From JBBQKP01 sp038326995 (GTDB lineage: Bacteria; Planctomycetota; Phycisphaerae; Tepidisphaerales; Tepidisphaeraceae), in the NCBI GenBank assembly GCA_038326995.1, contig JBBQKP010000147.1, forward strand, positions 1 to 8,568: DNA of 8,568 nucleotides, given 5' to 3'. The translations under genes and the position numbers were made by a program. The notes under the pieces were generated by a model that saw only the letters and a program-made list of their open reading frames with translations, searched no databases and was not told the DNA's origin. Below are positions 1 to 5,994 of this stretch, in pieces. How positions within the stretch are numbered: the first letter of the stretch is position 1; every line of letters starts with the position of its first letter.

Positions 1-1079
1 CCGGTGATGTCGGCCGGTTTGATGTTGAAGTAACGCGAGACGGCCTCGATAATTTGCTGGACGGAGATGCGGCGTTCGGGCCTGGCTTCGGCTTCGCCCA
101 TGGCCTTTTTAGCGAGTTCCATGTCGATGGTTCCGCCGACGAGGCTGCTCATGCCCTGAAGCTGTGTGAGTGCGCCTTCGAGTTCGCGCGTGTTGGATTC
201 GATACGCCCGGCGATGTAGCAGACGACATCATCGGGGATGGAAAGGCCTCTGAGCATGGCCTTGCGTTTGAGGATGGCGACGCGGGTCTCGTAGCATGGC
301 TTGTCGATCCGTGCGACGAGCCCGCCGTTGAAGCGCGAGACGAGTCGCTGTTCGATCTCAGGCAGTTCGTTCGGCGCGCAGTCGGCCGAGAGGATGATTT
401 GTTTGCCCTGCGATTGAAGCGTGTTGAACGTGTGGAAAAACTCTTCCTGCGTGCGGGTGTGCTTTTTGAGGAAGTGAATGTCGTCGATCACCAGCACGTC
501 GGCCATGCGATATCGATGGCGGAAGCTGTTCATCCCGCCGTCGGAGATGCTGGAGATGAATTGGTTCACGAAGTCGTCGCATGAGATGAACAGGATTCGC
601 GCATCGGGCGAGCGTTCGAGGACGCGCTGGCAAATGGCGTGGAGCAGGTGCGTCTTGCCCAGGCCCGATTCGCCGTGGAGGAAGAGCGGGTTGTACGCCT
701 TGCCGGGCTGATCGCCGACGGCGCGGCTTGCGGCGTGTGGCAGGCGATTGCACGGGCCGATGACGAAGTGATCGAACGTGGAATCCGGGTTGAGCGGAAT
801 CGCCTGTTCGAGCTCGCTGAACACGCCGCCGCTGGTGAGCTGGTTGCAGTGAAAGCTGACTGCAACGAGTCTGCCGGTCACTTCCTGGGCGGCGGAGGTG
901 AAGGGCTGCTGAAGCTGAGTCTGGCAAAACGCGAGCTGTGCGATGGTAGCTGTGGTGACTTGGATCACGCCGTTGGTCAACTGCCTTGCGACCATGTCGC
1001 TGAACCAAACGCGGTTGAGCGTGGGATGGCGCTGCTGAACGGAGGCGATGATTCGCGTCCAGGTGGGCAGGTCAACCAA
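1..1079 (-). CDS. dnaA: Chromosomal replication initiator DnaA (3' end cut by window)
   Basis: DnaA is the AAA+ ATPase that binds and opens the chromosomal origin. The minus-strand frame is open from the left edge to about 1172. Numbering from a TTG start at 1079, residues ~5-76 look like domain I (W7, and W25-F26 in the conserved Trp-Phe position). A linker of only ~20 residues (domain II) follows. The AAA+ domain has Walker A GESGLGKT at 136-143, Walker B VLVIDD at 195-200, sensor I near LSAD 230-233, the Box VII arginine in RLVSRF (R249) and sensor II in NTRELEGAL (R298). Domain IV begins near 337 and is cut after residue 359, so the helix-turn-helix signature is not seen. TTG is preferred because GGAGG lies 4 nt upstream and because a -10-like TATAAA lies between it and the only upstream in-frame ATG (1172), which has no ribosome site. 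No dnaN is adjacent. Family identity is certain; the start is less so. Confidence 0.96.
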   Translation of the reverse strand, partial: MVDLPTWTRIIASVQQRHPTLNRVWFSDMVARQLTNGVIQVTTATIAQLAFCQTQLQQPFTSAAQEVTGRLVAVSFHCNQLTSGGVFSELEQAIPLNPDSTFDHFVIGPCNRLPHAASRAVGDQPGKAYNPLFLHGESGLGKTHLLHAICQRVLERSPDARILFISCDDFVNQFISSISDGGMNSFRHRYRMADVLVIDDIHFLKKHTRTQEEFFHTFNTLQSQGKQIILSADCAPNELPEIEQRLVSRFNGGLVARIDKPCYETRVAILKRKAMLRGLSIPDDVVCYIAGRIESNTRELEGALTQLQGMSSLVGGTIDMELAKKAMGEAEARPERRISVQQIIEAVSRYFNIKPADIT

Positions 1080-1083
1080 GGGG

Positions 1084-1088
1084 CCTCC
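1084..1088 (-). promoter_or_regulatory. Ribosome binding site of dnaA, supports TTG start
   Basis: The minus strand reads TGGGAGGCCCC and then TTG, so GGAGG sits 4 nt before the TTG at 1079-1077. The spacing is a little short but the match is strong. The alternative ATG at 1172-1170 has no purine-rich site ahead of it. This decides the start call for dnaA. Confidence 0.55.
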
Positions 1089-1124
1089 CAGTGATCCGCC
1101 GGGCGGAGTGGCGGGCGTTTCGCG

Positions 1125-1130
1125 TTTATA
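1125..1130 (-). promoter_or_regulatory. dnaA: Possible -10 element of dnaA
   Basis: TATAAA on the minus strand matches the TATAAT consensus in 5 of 6 positions and would start a transcript near 1118, about 40 nt before the TTG codon. No good -35 hexamer is seen; the best is TTCGTC at 19 nt spacing. This is a sequence match only. Confidence 0.3.
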
Positions 1131-1334
1131 GTCTCGAGCCGTGTCGCGTGACGAAGTTGTCTTACTCCGCATCGTTTCTGGGGGACGATCTGGAGATCGA
1201 GCAGAGCGAGAAAGGTCGAGATTCGGCTCTCTCAGGAGCGGATTCGTGGAAGCCGAAGGTGAATTGTGTGACAGACTTGCGGACTGACTTTGGTAATCGC
1301 TTTGCTGGCTATTTTGAGGGTTAGAGGAGTGGGA

Positions 1335-1344
1335 GTCGATCGAC
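1335..1344. repeat. 10-bp palindrome GTCGATCGAC, copy 1
   Basis: A perfect self-complementary decamer. An identical copy lies at 1684-1693, about 350 bp away in the same gene-free region. It could be an operator-like site; no function is known. Confidence 0.55.
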
Positions 1345-1427
1345 GCATGGTTGTTGTTGGTATGGGCGTTCACAGCGAATTGTTCCTTGTTCCTCTGGAC
1401 GTCGATATTGAGCGTCGTTCGATCCGT

Positions 1428-1469
1428 CTTCATCTCACCGCCTTCATCTCACCGCCTTCATCTCACCGT
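1428..1469. repeat. Three tandem copies of a 14-bp unit
   Basis: The unit CTTCATCTCACCGC occurs at 1428-1441, 1442-1455 and 1456-1469. The first two copies are identical, and the third differs only in its last base (T for C). The length is not a multiple of three and no real gene crosses it. It could be an iteron-like binding array or a slippage product. Confidence 0.9.
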
Positions 1470-1683
1470 CGAACTCGTGGCGGCCGCACCTGCTGGACAT
1501 ACATCACAGTTTGGTCACCCAAAGAGCTGTGCACTTTCGGCCGTTCGATTCTTTGAAGCGAAAGTTCAATCCACGAGAACACCAGCCTCGTTTTCCATGG
1601 TCAGGAAGAACGCAGCGAAGTGATTCAGATCCACAATGCGATGTGACGGTTCGTGCCGGTTGTGTCGCGTATGGAGATTTGTC

Positions 1684-1693
1684 GTCGATCGAC
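1684..1693. repeat. 10-bp palindrome GTCGATCGAC, copy 2
   Basis: Identical to the palindrome at 1335-1344. Its flanks differ, so only the decamer itself is repeated. Confidence 0.55.
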
Positions 1694-1744
1694 TCTCGAT
1701 TGAGATGAAAAGTGCATCGTCATCCTGACGTGGCATCCAAAGAA

Positions 1745-1761
1745 TCGACCTTAGAGGTCGA
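1745..1761. repeat. Small hairpin TCGACCT-TAG-AGGTCGA
   Basis: Perfect 7-bp arms with a 3-nt loop. No T-run follows on either strand, so it is not a classical terminator. It lies about 150 bp past the stop of the minus-strand uracil-DNA glycosylase gene. Confidence 0.4.
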
Positions 1762-1851
1762 GCCGTCCCTGCACTTTCGAATCGCATGATAACGACGAAT
1801 ATCGCGGTTGCTATCGGTGAAAAATCTTCACGCGTAGCGCGCATTCACAAG

Positions 1852-1895
1852 GCGCTGTTCCAGCGCTGCTTAGCGCGACGAAAAAAATCTTTTCG
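1852..1895. repeat. Cluster of short hairpins past the UDG gene
   Basis: GCGCTG-TTC-CAGCGC (1852-1866) overlaps GCGCT-GCTT-AGCGC (1863-1876), so the two are mutually exclusive stems. CGAAAA-AAATC-TTTTCG (1879-1895) follows. They lie 19-62 bp past the stop of the minus-strand glycosylase gene and could help end its transcript. The T-run is inside the last stem rather than after a GC-rich one, so this is not a clean intrinsic terminator. Confidence 0.35.
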
Positions 1896-1913
1896 ATGTC
1901 ATGAGCGCGCGCA

Positions 1914-2837
1914 TCACGCAGGAGAACTTGACACGCCGGAAATTTCCAATCCGAGCTCGATCATGACCAGTTGTAAATCTGACCATACCGCCCGTCGTGT
2001 CTGTTCGTTGTAGGACCGCAAAACATAGGAAGGGTGATAGGTCGGCATGACTTTTATGCCGCGCCACGCGTGCCACTTGCCTCGCATTTGTCCCATCGGC
2101 AACTTGAGTCCGAGGATGAGCTGCGTCGCAGGAAGACCGAGTGTCACTATGACTTGTGGACGGACCCATTCGATCTGCTTCATCAGGTAGGGGCTGCATG
2201 CCGCGGTCTCCTGCGGGCTCGGCTGTCGGTTCTCGGGCGGCCTGCATTTGACGACGTTGGCGATGTATATGGATTTGCTCGGCTCGCCGTCTCGTGACGC
2301 CTCGCCGTCTCTGCTTAGCCCCATCGCGCCGATCATCTTATCGAGCAGCTTCCCACTTCGGCCCACAAATGGGATGCCCGTCATGTCCTCTTCCTCGCCC
2401 GGACCTTCGCCGATGAACATCACGCGCGCATCACAATCCCCCGCCGCGTAGACCGTGTTGGTTCTCCCGCGACACAACCCGCACTTCGTGCATCCCTTCA
2501 CCTGCGATTCATCCAGTTCACTTAGCAGCCCGAGCTTCTCCGATCGGGCGATAGGAGTTAGATCAAACGCAGGAAGCAGAGACGTCTGAATGAACTCGAT
2601 CGTGGGCGAAGCGACAGAGGCGATCGGCACGACTGCTGCGATTGGCATCGGCCGTGCCGCAATACTATTGGTGCGTCCCGCGACAGAAGCAGGTGAAGCG
2701 ACCATCGCCTTACGACTACGCTTCCGCTTCACGGCCGGGACGCCCAGGGCCTTTTCCGCGCGGAGCGCGAGCAGCGCGCGAGCAGCACGAACAGAAGGAT
2801 CGACCGATCGCCTGAATTCATTTACAGATTCTTGCAT
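1914..2837 (-). CDS. Family 4 (4Fe-4S) uracil-DNA glycosylase
   Basis: This enzyme cuts uracil bases out of DNA after cytosine deamination or dUTP misincorporation, the first step of base excision repair. Residues ~100-297 match the family. C116 and C119 (CTKC), C198 (VKCRPPENR) and C214 fit the four iron-sulfur ligands with the usual 16-residue spacing between the last two. Motif A is GEGPGEEED at 143-151, continuing into GIPFVGRSGKLLDKM, and the C-terminal motif is HPS at 268-270. At 307 aa it exceeds the ~200 aa family core because of a ~95-residue N-terminal extension rich in Ala, Arg, Val and Pro with no recognised domain. A six-residue duplication (SRDGEA/SRDGEP, 175-186) lies in a surface loop. 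The ATG at 2837 has only a weak GAAAG ahead of it, so a later start inside the extension is possible. Transcribed divergently from the next gene. Confidence 0.93.
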   Translation of the reverse strand: MQESVNEFRRSVDPSVRAARALLALRAEKALGVPAVKRKRSRKAMVASPASVAGRTNSIAARPMPIAAVVPIASVASPTIEFIQTSLLPAFDLTPIARSEKLGLLSELDESQVKGCTKCGLCRGRTNTVYAAGDCDARVMFIGEGPGEEEDMTGIPFVGRSGKLLDKMIGAMGLSRDGEASRDGEPSKSIYIANVVKCRPPENRQPSPQETAACSPYLMKQIEWVRPQVIVTLGLPATQLILGLKLPMGQMRGKWHAWRGIKVMPTYHPSYVLRSYNEQTRRAVWSDLQLVMIELGLEISGVSSSPA

Positions 2838-2928
2838 CTTTCAATCGTACCTTCACAAACTCAGGACCGAAATATTTCACGTGTATCGGGAGATGCCTGA
2901 AGCTCTGCTACACGAAATTTTTGACCCC

Positions 2929-2956
2929 TTGAATCCGCTCGTCGAAGTCGGATACT
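2929..2956 (+). promoter_or_regulatory. Possible promoter of the DHS-like gene
   Basis: TTGAAT (2929-2934) and GATACT (2951-2956) are separated by 16 nt, each matching 4 of 6 consensus bases. A start near 2963 would leave a ~36-nt leader with the ribosome site. The 161-bp divergent gap must also hold the glycosylase promoter, for which no clear hexamers were seen. Confidence 0.25.
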
Positions 2957-2984
2957 CTCTCGGTTCAAGATCCGCAATCGCCTC

Positions 2985-2990
2985 AAGGAG
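2985..2990 (+). promoter_or_regulatory. Strong ribosome binding site AAGGAG
   Basis: AAGGAG ends 8 nt before the ATG at 2999. It fixes the start of the deoxyhypusine synthase-like gene. Confidence 0.85.
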
Positions 2991-2998
2991 ATACTCAT

Positions 2999-4114
2999 AT
3001 GTCAGATTTCAACGCCACGCCGCTCAAAGCCAAAAGTGCCTCTAAGAAGGAGAAATTTCTCCGCTCGGGCACGATCAAGCACATCGATATCACCGCCCAG
3101 CCCGGAATTGTCCCGCTCGTGGAGTCGATGAAGTCCATGGCCTTCAGCTCGCGCGATCTATCCCGCGCGGCAGACATCTACTGCCGAATGCTCGCGGACA
3201 AGAAGTGCGGCGTGATCCTCACCCTCGCCGGCTCGATGATTTCCGCGGGTCTGAAGAAGGTCATCGTCGATATGATCCGCGCGAATATGGTCGACTGCAT
3301 CGTGTCCACCGGCGCGAACATCGTCGACCAGGATTTCTTCGAAGCACTCGGCTTCAAGCACTACATCGCGGGCGAGGAACTCAAGAGCGGCCAATTCGAC
3401 GGCGAGCTTCGCGAACACGCGCTCGACCGAATCTACGACACGCTCATCGACGAAGAAGAACTTCGCATCTGCGACGAAACGACAAAAAAGATTTTCGACG
3501 ACCTCGAACCCGGCGCGTATAGCTCACGCGAACTCATCCACGCGATGGGCCAGTATCTTGAGAGCAAGAAGGGCCCGAAAGGCGATAAGAACTCGATCAT
3601 CTACGAAGCGTATAAGAAGGGCATCCCGATTTTCTGCCCCGCGTTCAGCGACTGCTCGGCAGGGTTCGGGTTGGTCTCGCATGCCGCACAGCGCATCGCC
3701 GAATCCGGCAACGATGCGCCGAGAACCATCTGGGACGGCGGTAAGGATTTCCACGAAATCACGCTCATCAAAATGAAGTGCGGCGAAACCGGCATCTTCA
3801 TGCTGGGCGGCGGCGTTCCGAAAAACTTCACGCAGGACATCGTCGTCTGTGCCGAAGTGCTTGGCATGGACGCACCGATGCACAAGTACGCGATTCAGGT
3901 GACCGTCGCAGACGTTCGCGACGGCGCACTCAGCAGCAGCACGCTGAAGGAAGCGTCGAGCTGGGGCAAGGTCGACACGTTGTACGAGCAGATGGTCTTC
4001 AGTGAAGCCACGCTCGCGTTCCCGCTCATCGTGGGCTACGCCTACCACAAGAACGCCGCCAAGAGCCGCAAGGGCTTCCGCTTCGCAGATATTTTCGAGT
4101 CGGTTGCGGTGTGA
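2999..4114 (+). CDS. Deoxyhypusine synthase-family protein, probable homospermidine synthase type
   Basis: Enzymes of this family use NAD+ to take the aminobutyl group from spermidine, or make the related bond between polyamines. Bacteria have no eIF5A substrate; a cyanobacterial homologue (Anabaena SpeY) is needed for homospermidine synthesis, so a polyamine role is the likely one. Length 371 aa matches the ~370 aa family. SWGK at 321-324 carries K324, aligning with the lysine that holds the aminobutyl intermediate in human DHS (K329). Rossmann-like NAD-contact segments are LTLAGSM (74-80) and VSTGANI (102-108), with GGGVPKNF at 270-277 and VADVRDGALS at 303-312. No signal peptide, so cytoplasmic. 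It has a strong ribosome site and stands alone, divergent from the glycosylase gene and convergent with the hydrolase gene. No other polyamine gene is nearby. Family assignment is firm; the substrate is inferred. Confidence 0.92.
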   Translation: MSDFNATPLKAKSASKKEKFLRSGTIKHIDITAQPGIVPLVESMKSMAFSSRDLSRAADIYCRMLADKKCGVILTLAGSMISAGLKKVIVDMIRANMVDCIVSTGANIVDQDFFEALGFKHYIAGEELKSGQFDGELREHALDRIYDTLIDEEELRICDETTKKIFDDLEPGAYSSRELIHAMGQYLESKKGPKGDKNSIIYEAYKKGIPIFCPAFSDCSAGFGLVSHAAQRIAESGNDAPRTIWDGGKDFHEITLIKMKCGETGIFMLGGGVPKNFTQDIVVCAEVLGMDAPMHKYAIQVTVADVRDGALSSSTLKEASSWGKVDTLYEQMVFSEATLAFPLIVGYAYHKNAAKSRKGFRFADIFESVAV

Positions 4115-4124
4115 GATAAAGAGA

Positions 4125-4134
4125 CTGAATTCAG
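4125..4134. repeat. Palindrome between convergent genes
   Basis: CTGAATTCAG is self-complementary and lies in the 48-bp gap between two converging stops. An 8-bp direct repeat, AGAGACTG, also occurs there (4120-4127 and 4139-4146). No GC-rich stem with a T-run is present, so a terminator cannot be claimed. Confidence 0.3.
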
Positions 4135-4162
4135 AAGTAGAGACTGCACCAGTAGGTCGCAT

Positions 4163-5872
4163 TTACTTTCGTCGGCGCGCCAGCAGTCCCGCGCCCATCG
4201 CCGACACCATCAAGATCGCGCCCGGCTCTGGAACCAGCGAGCGTGCGCGTTCCCACTCGGCTTCGAACGAGCTGTCTCCTGCGCCTGCTCCGCTCTGATT
4301 GAAGTTACGCGCCAGCAGCACCAGGTCCTCGAAGTTGACCAATCGGTTGAGCGAAAAATCACCCTCCGTCCAGGTCTTCGACAGCGGCGAATTGAAGTTC
4401 CGCGCCAACGCCACGAGGTCGTTGAAATCTACCGCACCGTTGAGGTCGGCATCGCCCACCAGGAACGGCCTGCGATCCACGAGCAACTCCACTTGCGTCG
4501 CGCCGGGCAAGATCAAAGTGATCGAGCCGTCGGACAGGATGTTGGATGAGACTACCGTCCAGGTCGAGCCGACAAGCTGGATGACGCGATATCTGCCGTC
4601 AGAAGGCACGACGACATTCCACGTGCTGGTTGTGCCTACACGCGACGCGACCGTCGGCAAGGGACGATAGTCCGCGCCTTGATCTGGACGAGCGGCGTGT
4701 CCGGTTCCTGCGACGTTATAGTACGCAGTCAGCTCGGCGGAGTAAGTATCCAGAACACTCCGGCTGTACCACCAGACATGGCCGGCGACGCCTGAGGTCG
4801 CGCGAACGAGATCGACTTTCTGCCGGGCCTCGTTCCAGGAAACGACGGGCGTCGTATCGAACGCGATTCCGGCGGCGAAATCGGCGCGACGGTCGCCTGT
4901 GAATTGCACCTGCCCGCCCGTTGTAGAGGCACCCTGGCCGTCCCAGTCGCGATTGAAGTCTGAGAAGTTGCCTCGATAAACTTGCGGCACGATCTCGTCG
5001 AAAAGGCCCATCGACCGCCAGGTAGGCCAGTCGACAGAGAAATTGTCGAAGCTGAACGGAAAAACCGCGGGCGAGGCGCTGATGATGATCCGGGGGTTGA
5101 CGGCGCGAACTGCCGAGATGAGCTCTTGTGCGAAGGCGGTGACTTTCTGACTTCGCCAGATTTTGAAATTGTTGTCGTTCGGATTCGTCGGCAAGGCTCT
5201 GCCGGTCTCAGCGAGATAGCGCGTGCGTGTGAAGTCGTCGTAGCCGAACTGAACGGGCCAGGCCAGGCGGTCGTCGAGCTGAATTCCGTCCAGGTCGTAG
5301 TTTTTGACCGCGTCGGTGACGATGCCCTTGATCAAATTCCGCACCTCGGGCACGAGCGGGTTCATCCAGGAAAAGCCGTTGGAGGCGTTGGTGAACGCAC
5401 CGGCCGAGTCCCTCAAGAGCCAGCCACGATCGGCCATATATCTGCCGAGATCGGTCGAGGCGGTTCCCGGGTTGCCGAACTTTGCTGCCAGGCCGTACTC
5501 GAACCACGCGATCTGCGACATGCCGTTGCGATGGCTTTGGATGAGTGTTTCGTTGAGCAGGTCGCGTTGTTGAACGGGCACTCCGGGCGAGGCGTTGATA
5601 CGAAACGGCACGCCGATGAGGTTGTTCATCGTCTGGCTCGGGAACTCCGTGAAGCCGTTTTTCCAGACCTCGACGTACGTGCTGTTCAGGCCGATCGCGC
5701 GAAGCCGCTGCATGGTCAGGGCGGTGTTGGCTGGCGTGGCGATGGCGGTGTTTGCGGTGGTGGTAAGCCAGGTCCCACGAAGCTCCGCGGGGGCGGCCGA
5801 CGCGTGTGACGCGAGGGCGGCCGGAAGCGTCAATACCGCACAAAGCAGGGCGAGTCGTCTCAATCGTCTCAT
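4163..5872 (-). CDS. Secreted GHL10/DUF187-like glycoside hydrolase with dockerin repeats and PEP-CTERM tail
   Basis: Probably an exported enzyme acting on polysaccharide or peptidoglycan-like glycans; the exact substrate is unknown. Order of parts in 569 aa: signal peptide 1-26 (basic start, hydrophobic core, ASA cleavage site); a (beta/alpha)8 GHL10-type domain ~28-390, opening with ELRGTWLTT and holding YVEVW (66-70), DLDGIQLDDR (193-202, matching the acidic DGI.xDD block of the family) and DEIVPQVYRG (292-301); a beta-rich region ~405-468; two EF-hand-like dockerin repeats starting GDADLNGAVDFNDL (473) and GDFSLNRLVNFEDL (504), each ending ARNFN; then a C-terminal sorting signal with VPEP at 547-550, a hydrophobic stretch to ~565 and RRRK at the end. 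The tail implies processing by an exosortase and surface display or release. The second repeat has lost some Asp residues, so calcium binding may be weak there. No Shine-Dalgarno precedes the ATG. Confidence 0.88.
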   Translation of the reverse strand: MRRLRRLALLCAVLTLPAALASHASAAPAELRGTWLTTTANTAIATPANTALTMQRLRAIGLNSTYVEVWKNGFTEFPSQTMNNLIGVPFRINASPGVPVQQRDLLNETLIQSHRNGMSQIAWFEYGLAAKFGNPGTASTDLGRYMADRGWLLRDSAGAFTNASNGFSWMNPLVPEVRNLIKGIVTDAVKNYDLDGIQLDDRLAWPVQFGYDDFTRTRYLAETGRALPTNPNDNNFKIWRSQKVTAFAQELISAVRAVNPRIIISASPAVFPFSFDNFSVDWPTWRSMGLFDEIVPQVYRGNFSDFNRDWDGQGASTTGGQVQFTGDRRADFAAGIAFDTTPVVSWNEARQKVDLVRATSGVAGHVWWYSRSVLDTYSAELTAYYNVAGTGHAARPDQGADYRPLPTVASRVGTTSTWNVVVPSDGRYRVIQLVGSTWTVVSSNILSDGSITLILPGATQVELLVDRRPFLVGDADLNGAVDFNDLVALARNFNSPLSKTWTEGDFSLNRLVNFEDLVLLARNFNQSGAGAGDSSFEAEWERARSLVPEPGAILMVSAMGAGLLARRRK

Positions 5873-5913
5873 GGGAAGGACAATATCACACGGAACGCAT
5901 GCAGGACAAGTAA

Positions 5914-5919
5914 ATTATA
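5914..5919 (-). promoter_or_regulatory. Candidate -10 box for the hydrolase gene
   Basis: A perfect TATAAT on the minus strand, inside an AT-rich patch (5908-5925), lies 41 bp before the hydrolase ATG. The hexamer 17 nt further upstream (CTCCTT) is a poor -35. This is a consensus match only. Confidence 0.4.
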
Positions 5920-5939
5920 TAATTCACCGCTTTTTGAAG

Positions 5940-5960
5940 GAGCCGCTTCGTGCGCGGCTC
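5940..5960. terminator. GC-rich hairpin past mgtE, possible terminator
   Basis: GAGCCGC and GCGGCTC form a perfect 7-bp stem with a 7-nt loop, 35 bp past the mgtE stop and just upstream of the hydrolase promoter candidate. Its position fits transcription end for mgtE. In the mgtE direction the stem is followed by CTTCAAAAAG, not a T-run, so it is not a textbook intrinsic terminator. Confidence 0.4.
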
Positions 5961-5994
5961 ATTTAAGACATTCTCAGAAGTACAAAAACGCTTT

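Larger units (their letters stand above)
1530..1779. repeat. Dispersed TGCACTTTCG elements
   Basis: TGCACTTTCG occurs on the plus strand at 1530-1539 and 1770-1779. Inverted related copies lie at 1559-1568 (TGAACTTTCG on the minus strand) and 1707-1716 (TGCACTTTTC on the minus strand). The first pair forms an inverted repeat spaced by 19 nt. The clustering in 250 bp of gene-free DNA suggests a protein-binding site family, but this is inference. Confidence 0.5.
1131..1913. other. Gene-free region upstream of dnaA
   Basis: Short open frames exist on both strands, but none has a good ribosome site with a recognisable or protein-like product. What is present is repeats: a 14-bp tandem triplet (1428-1469), a 10-bp palindrome at 1335 and again at 1684, three to four TGCACTTT-type elements (1530-1779), and small hairpins near 1745, 1852 and 1879. 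No consensus DnaA box (TTATCCACA) was found; the best are two 7/9 matches, AGATCCACA at about 1628-1636 and GCATTCACA at about 1840-1848. An origin or dnaA control region is possible but not shown. Confidence 0.6.

Noticed and set aside
639..1094. Plus-strand open frame of 151 codons opposite dnaA, and similar frames at 54-584 and 358-1008
   Set aside because: They are antisense or shifted readings of dnaA, whose own frame carries all AAA+ motifs; none has a ribosome site or family resemblance.
1290..1623. Overlapping plus-strand open frames across the 14-bp tandem repeats
   Set aside because: The repeat period is not a multiple of three, so the frames run through repeats in different phases, and the products look random with no good start site.
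1566..1844. Minus-strand open frame of 92 codons in the gene-free region
   Set aside because: No ribosome site, no recognisable motif, and composition like random frames; kept as non-coding, though a short lineage gene cannot be fully excluded.
1620..1850. DnaA boxes at about 1628 and 1840
   Set aside because: Best matches to TTATCCACA are 7 of 9, no more than expected by chance in this length, and they are not clustered.
3524..4162. Minus-strand open frame of 212 codons opposite the DHS-like gene
   Set aside because: It mirrors the codon pattern of the real gene on the plus strand, which has the strong ribosome site and catalytic motifs.
4982..5809. Plus-strand open frame of 275 codons opposite the hydrolase gene
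   Set aside because: The minus-strand frame has signal peptide, domain motifs and C-terminal sorting tail; the opposite frame has none.
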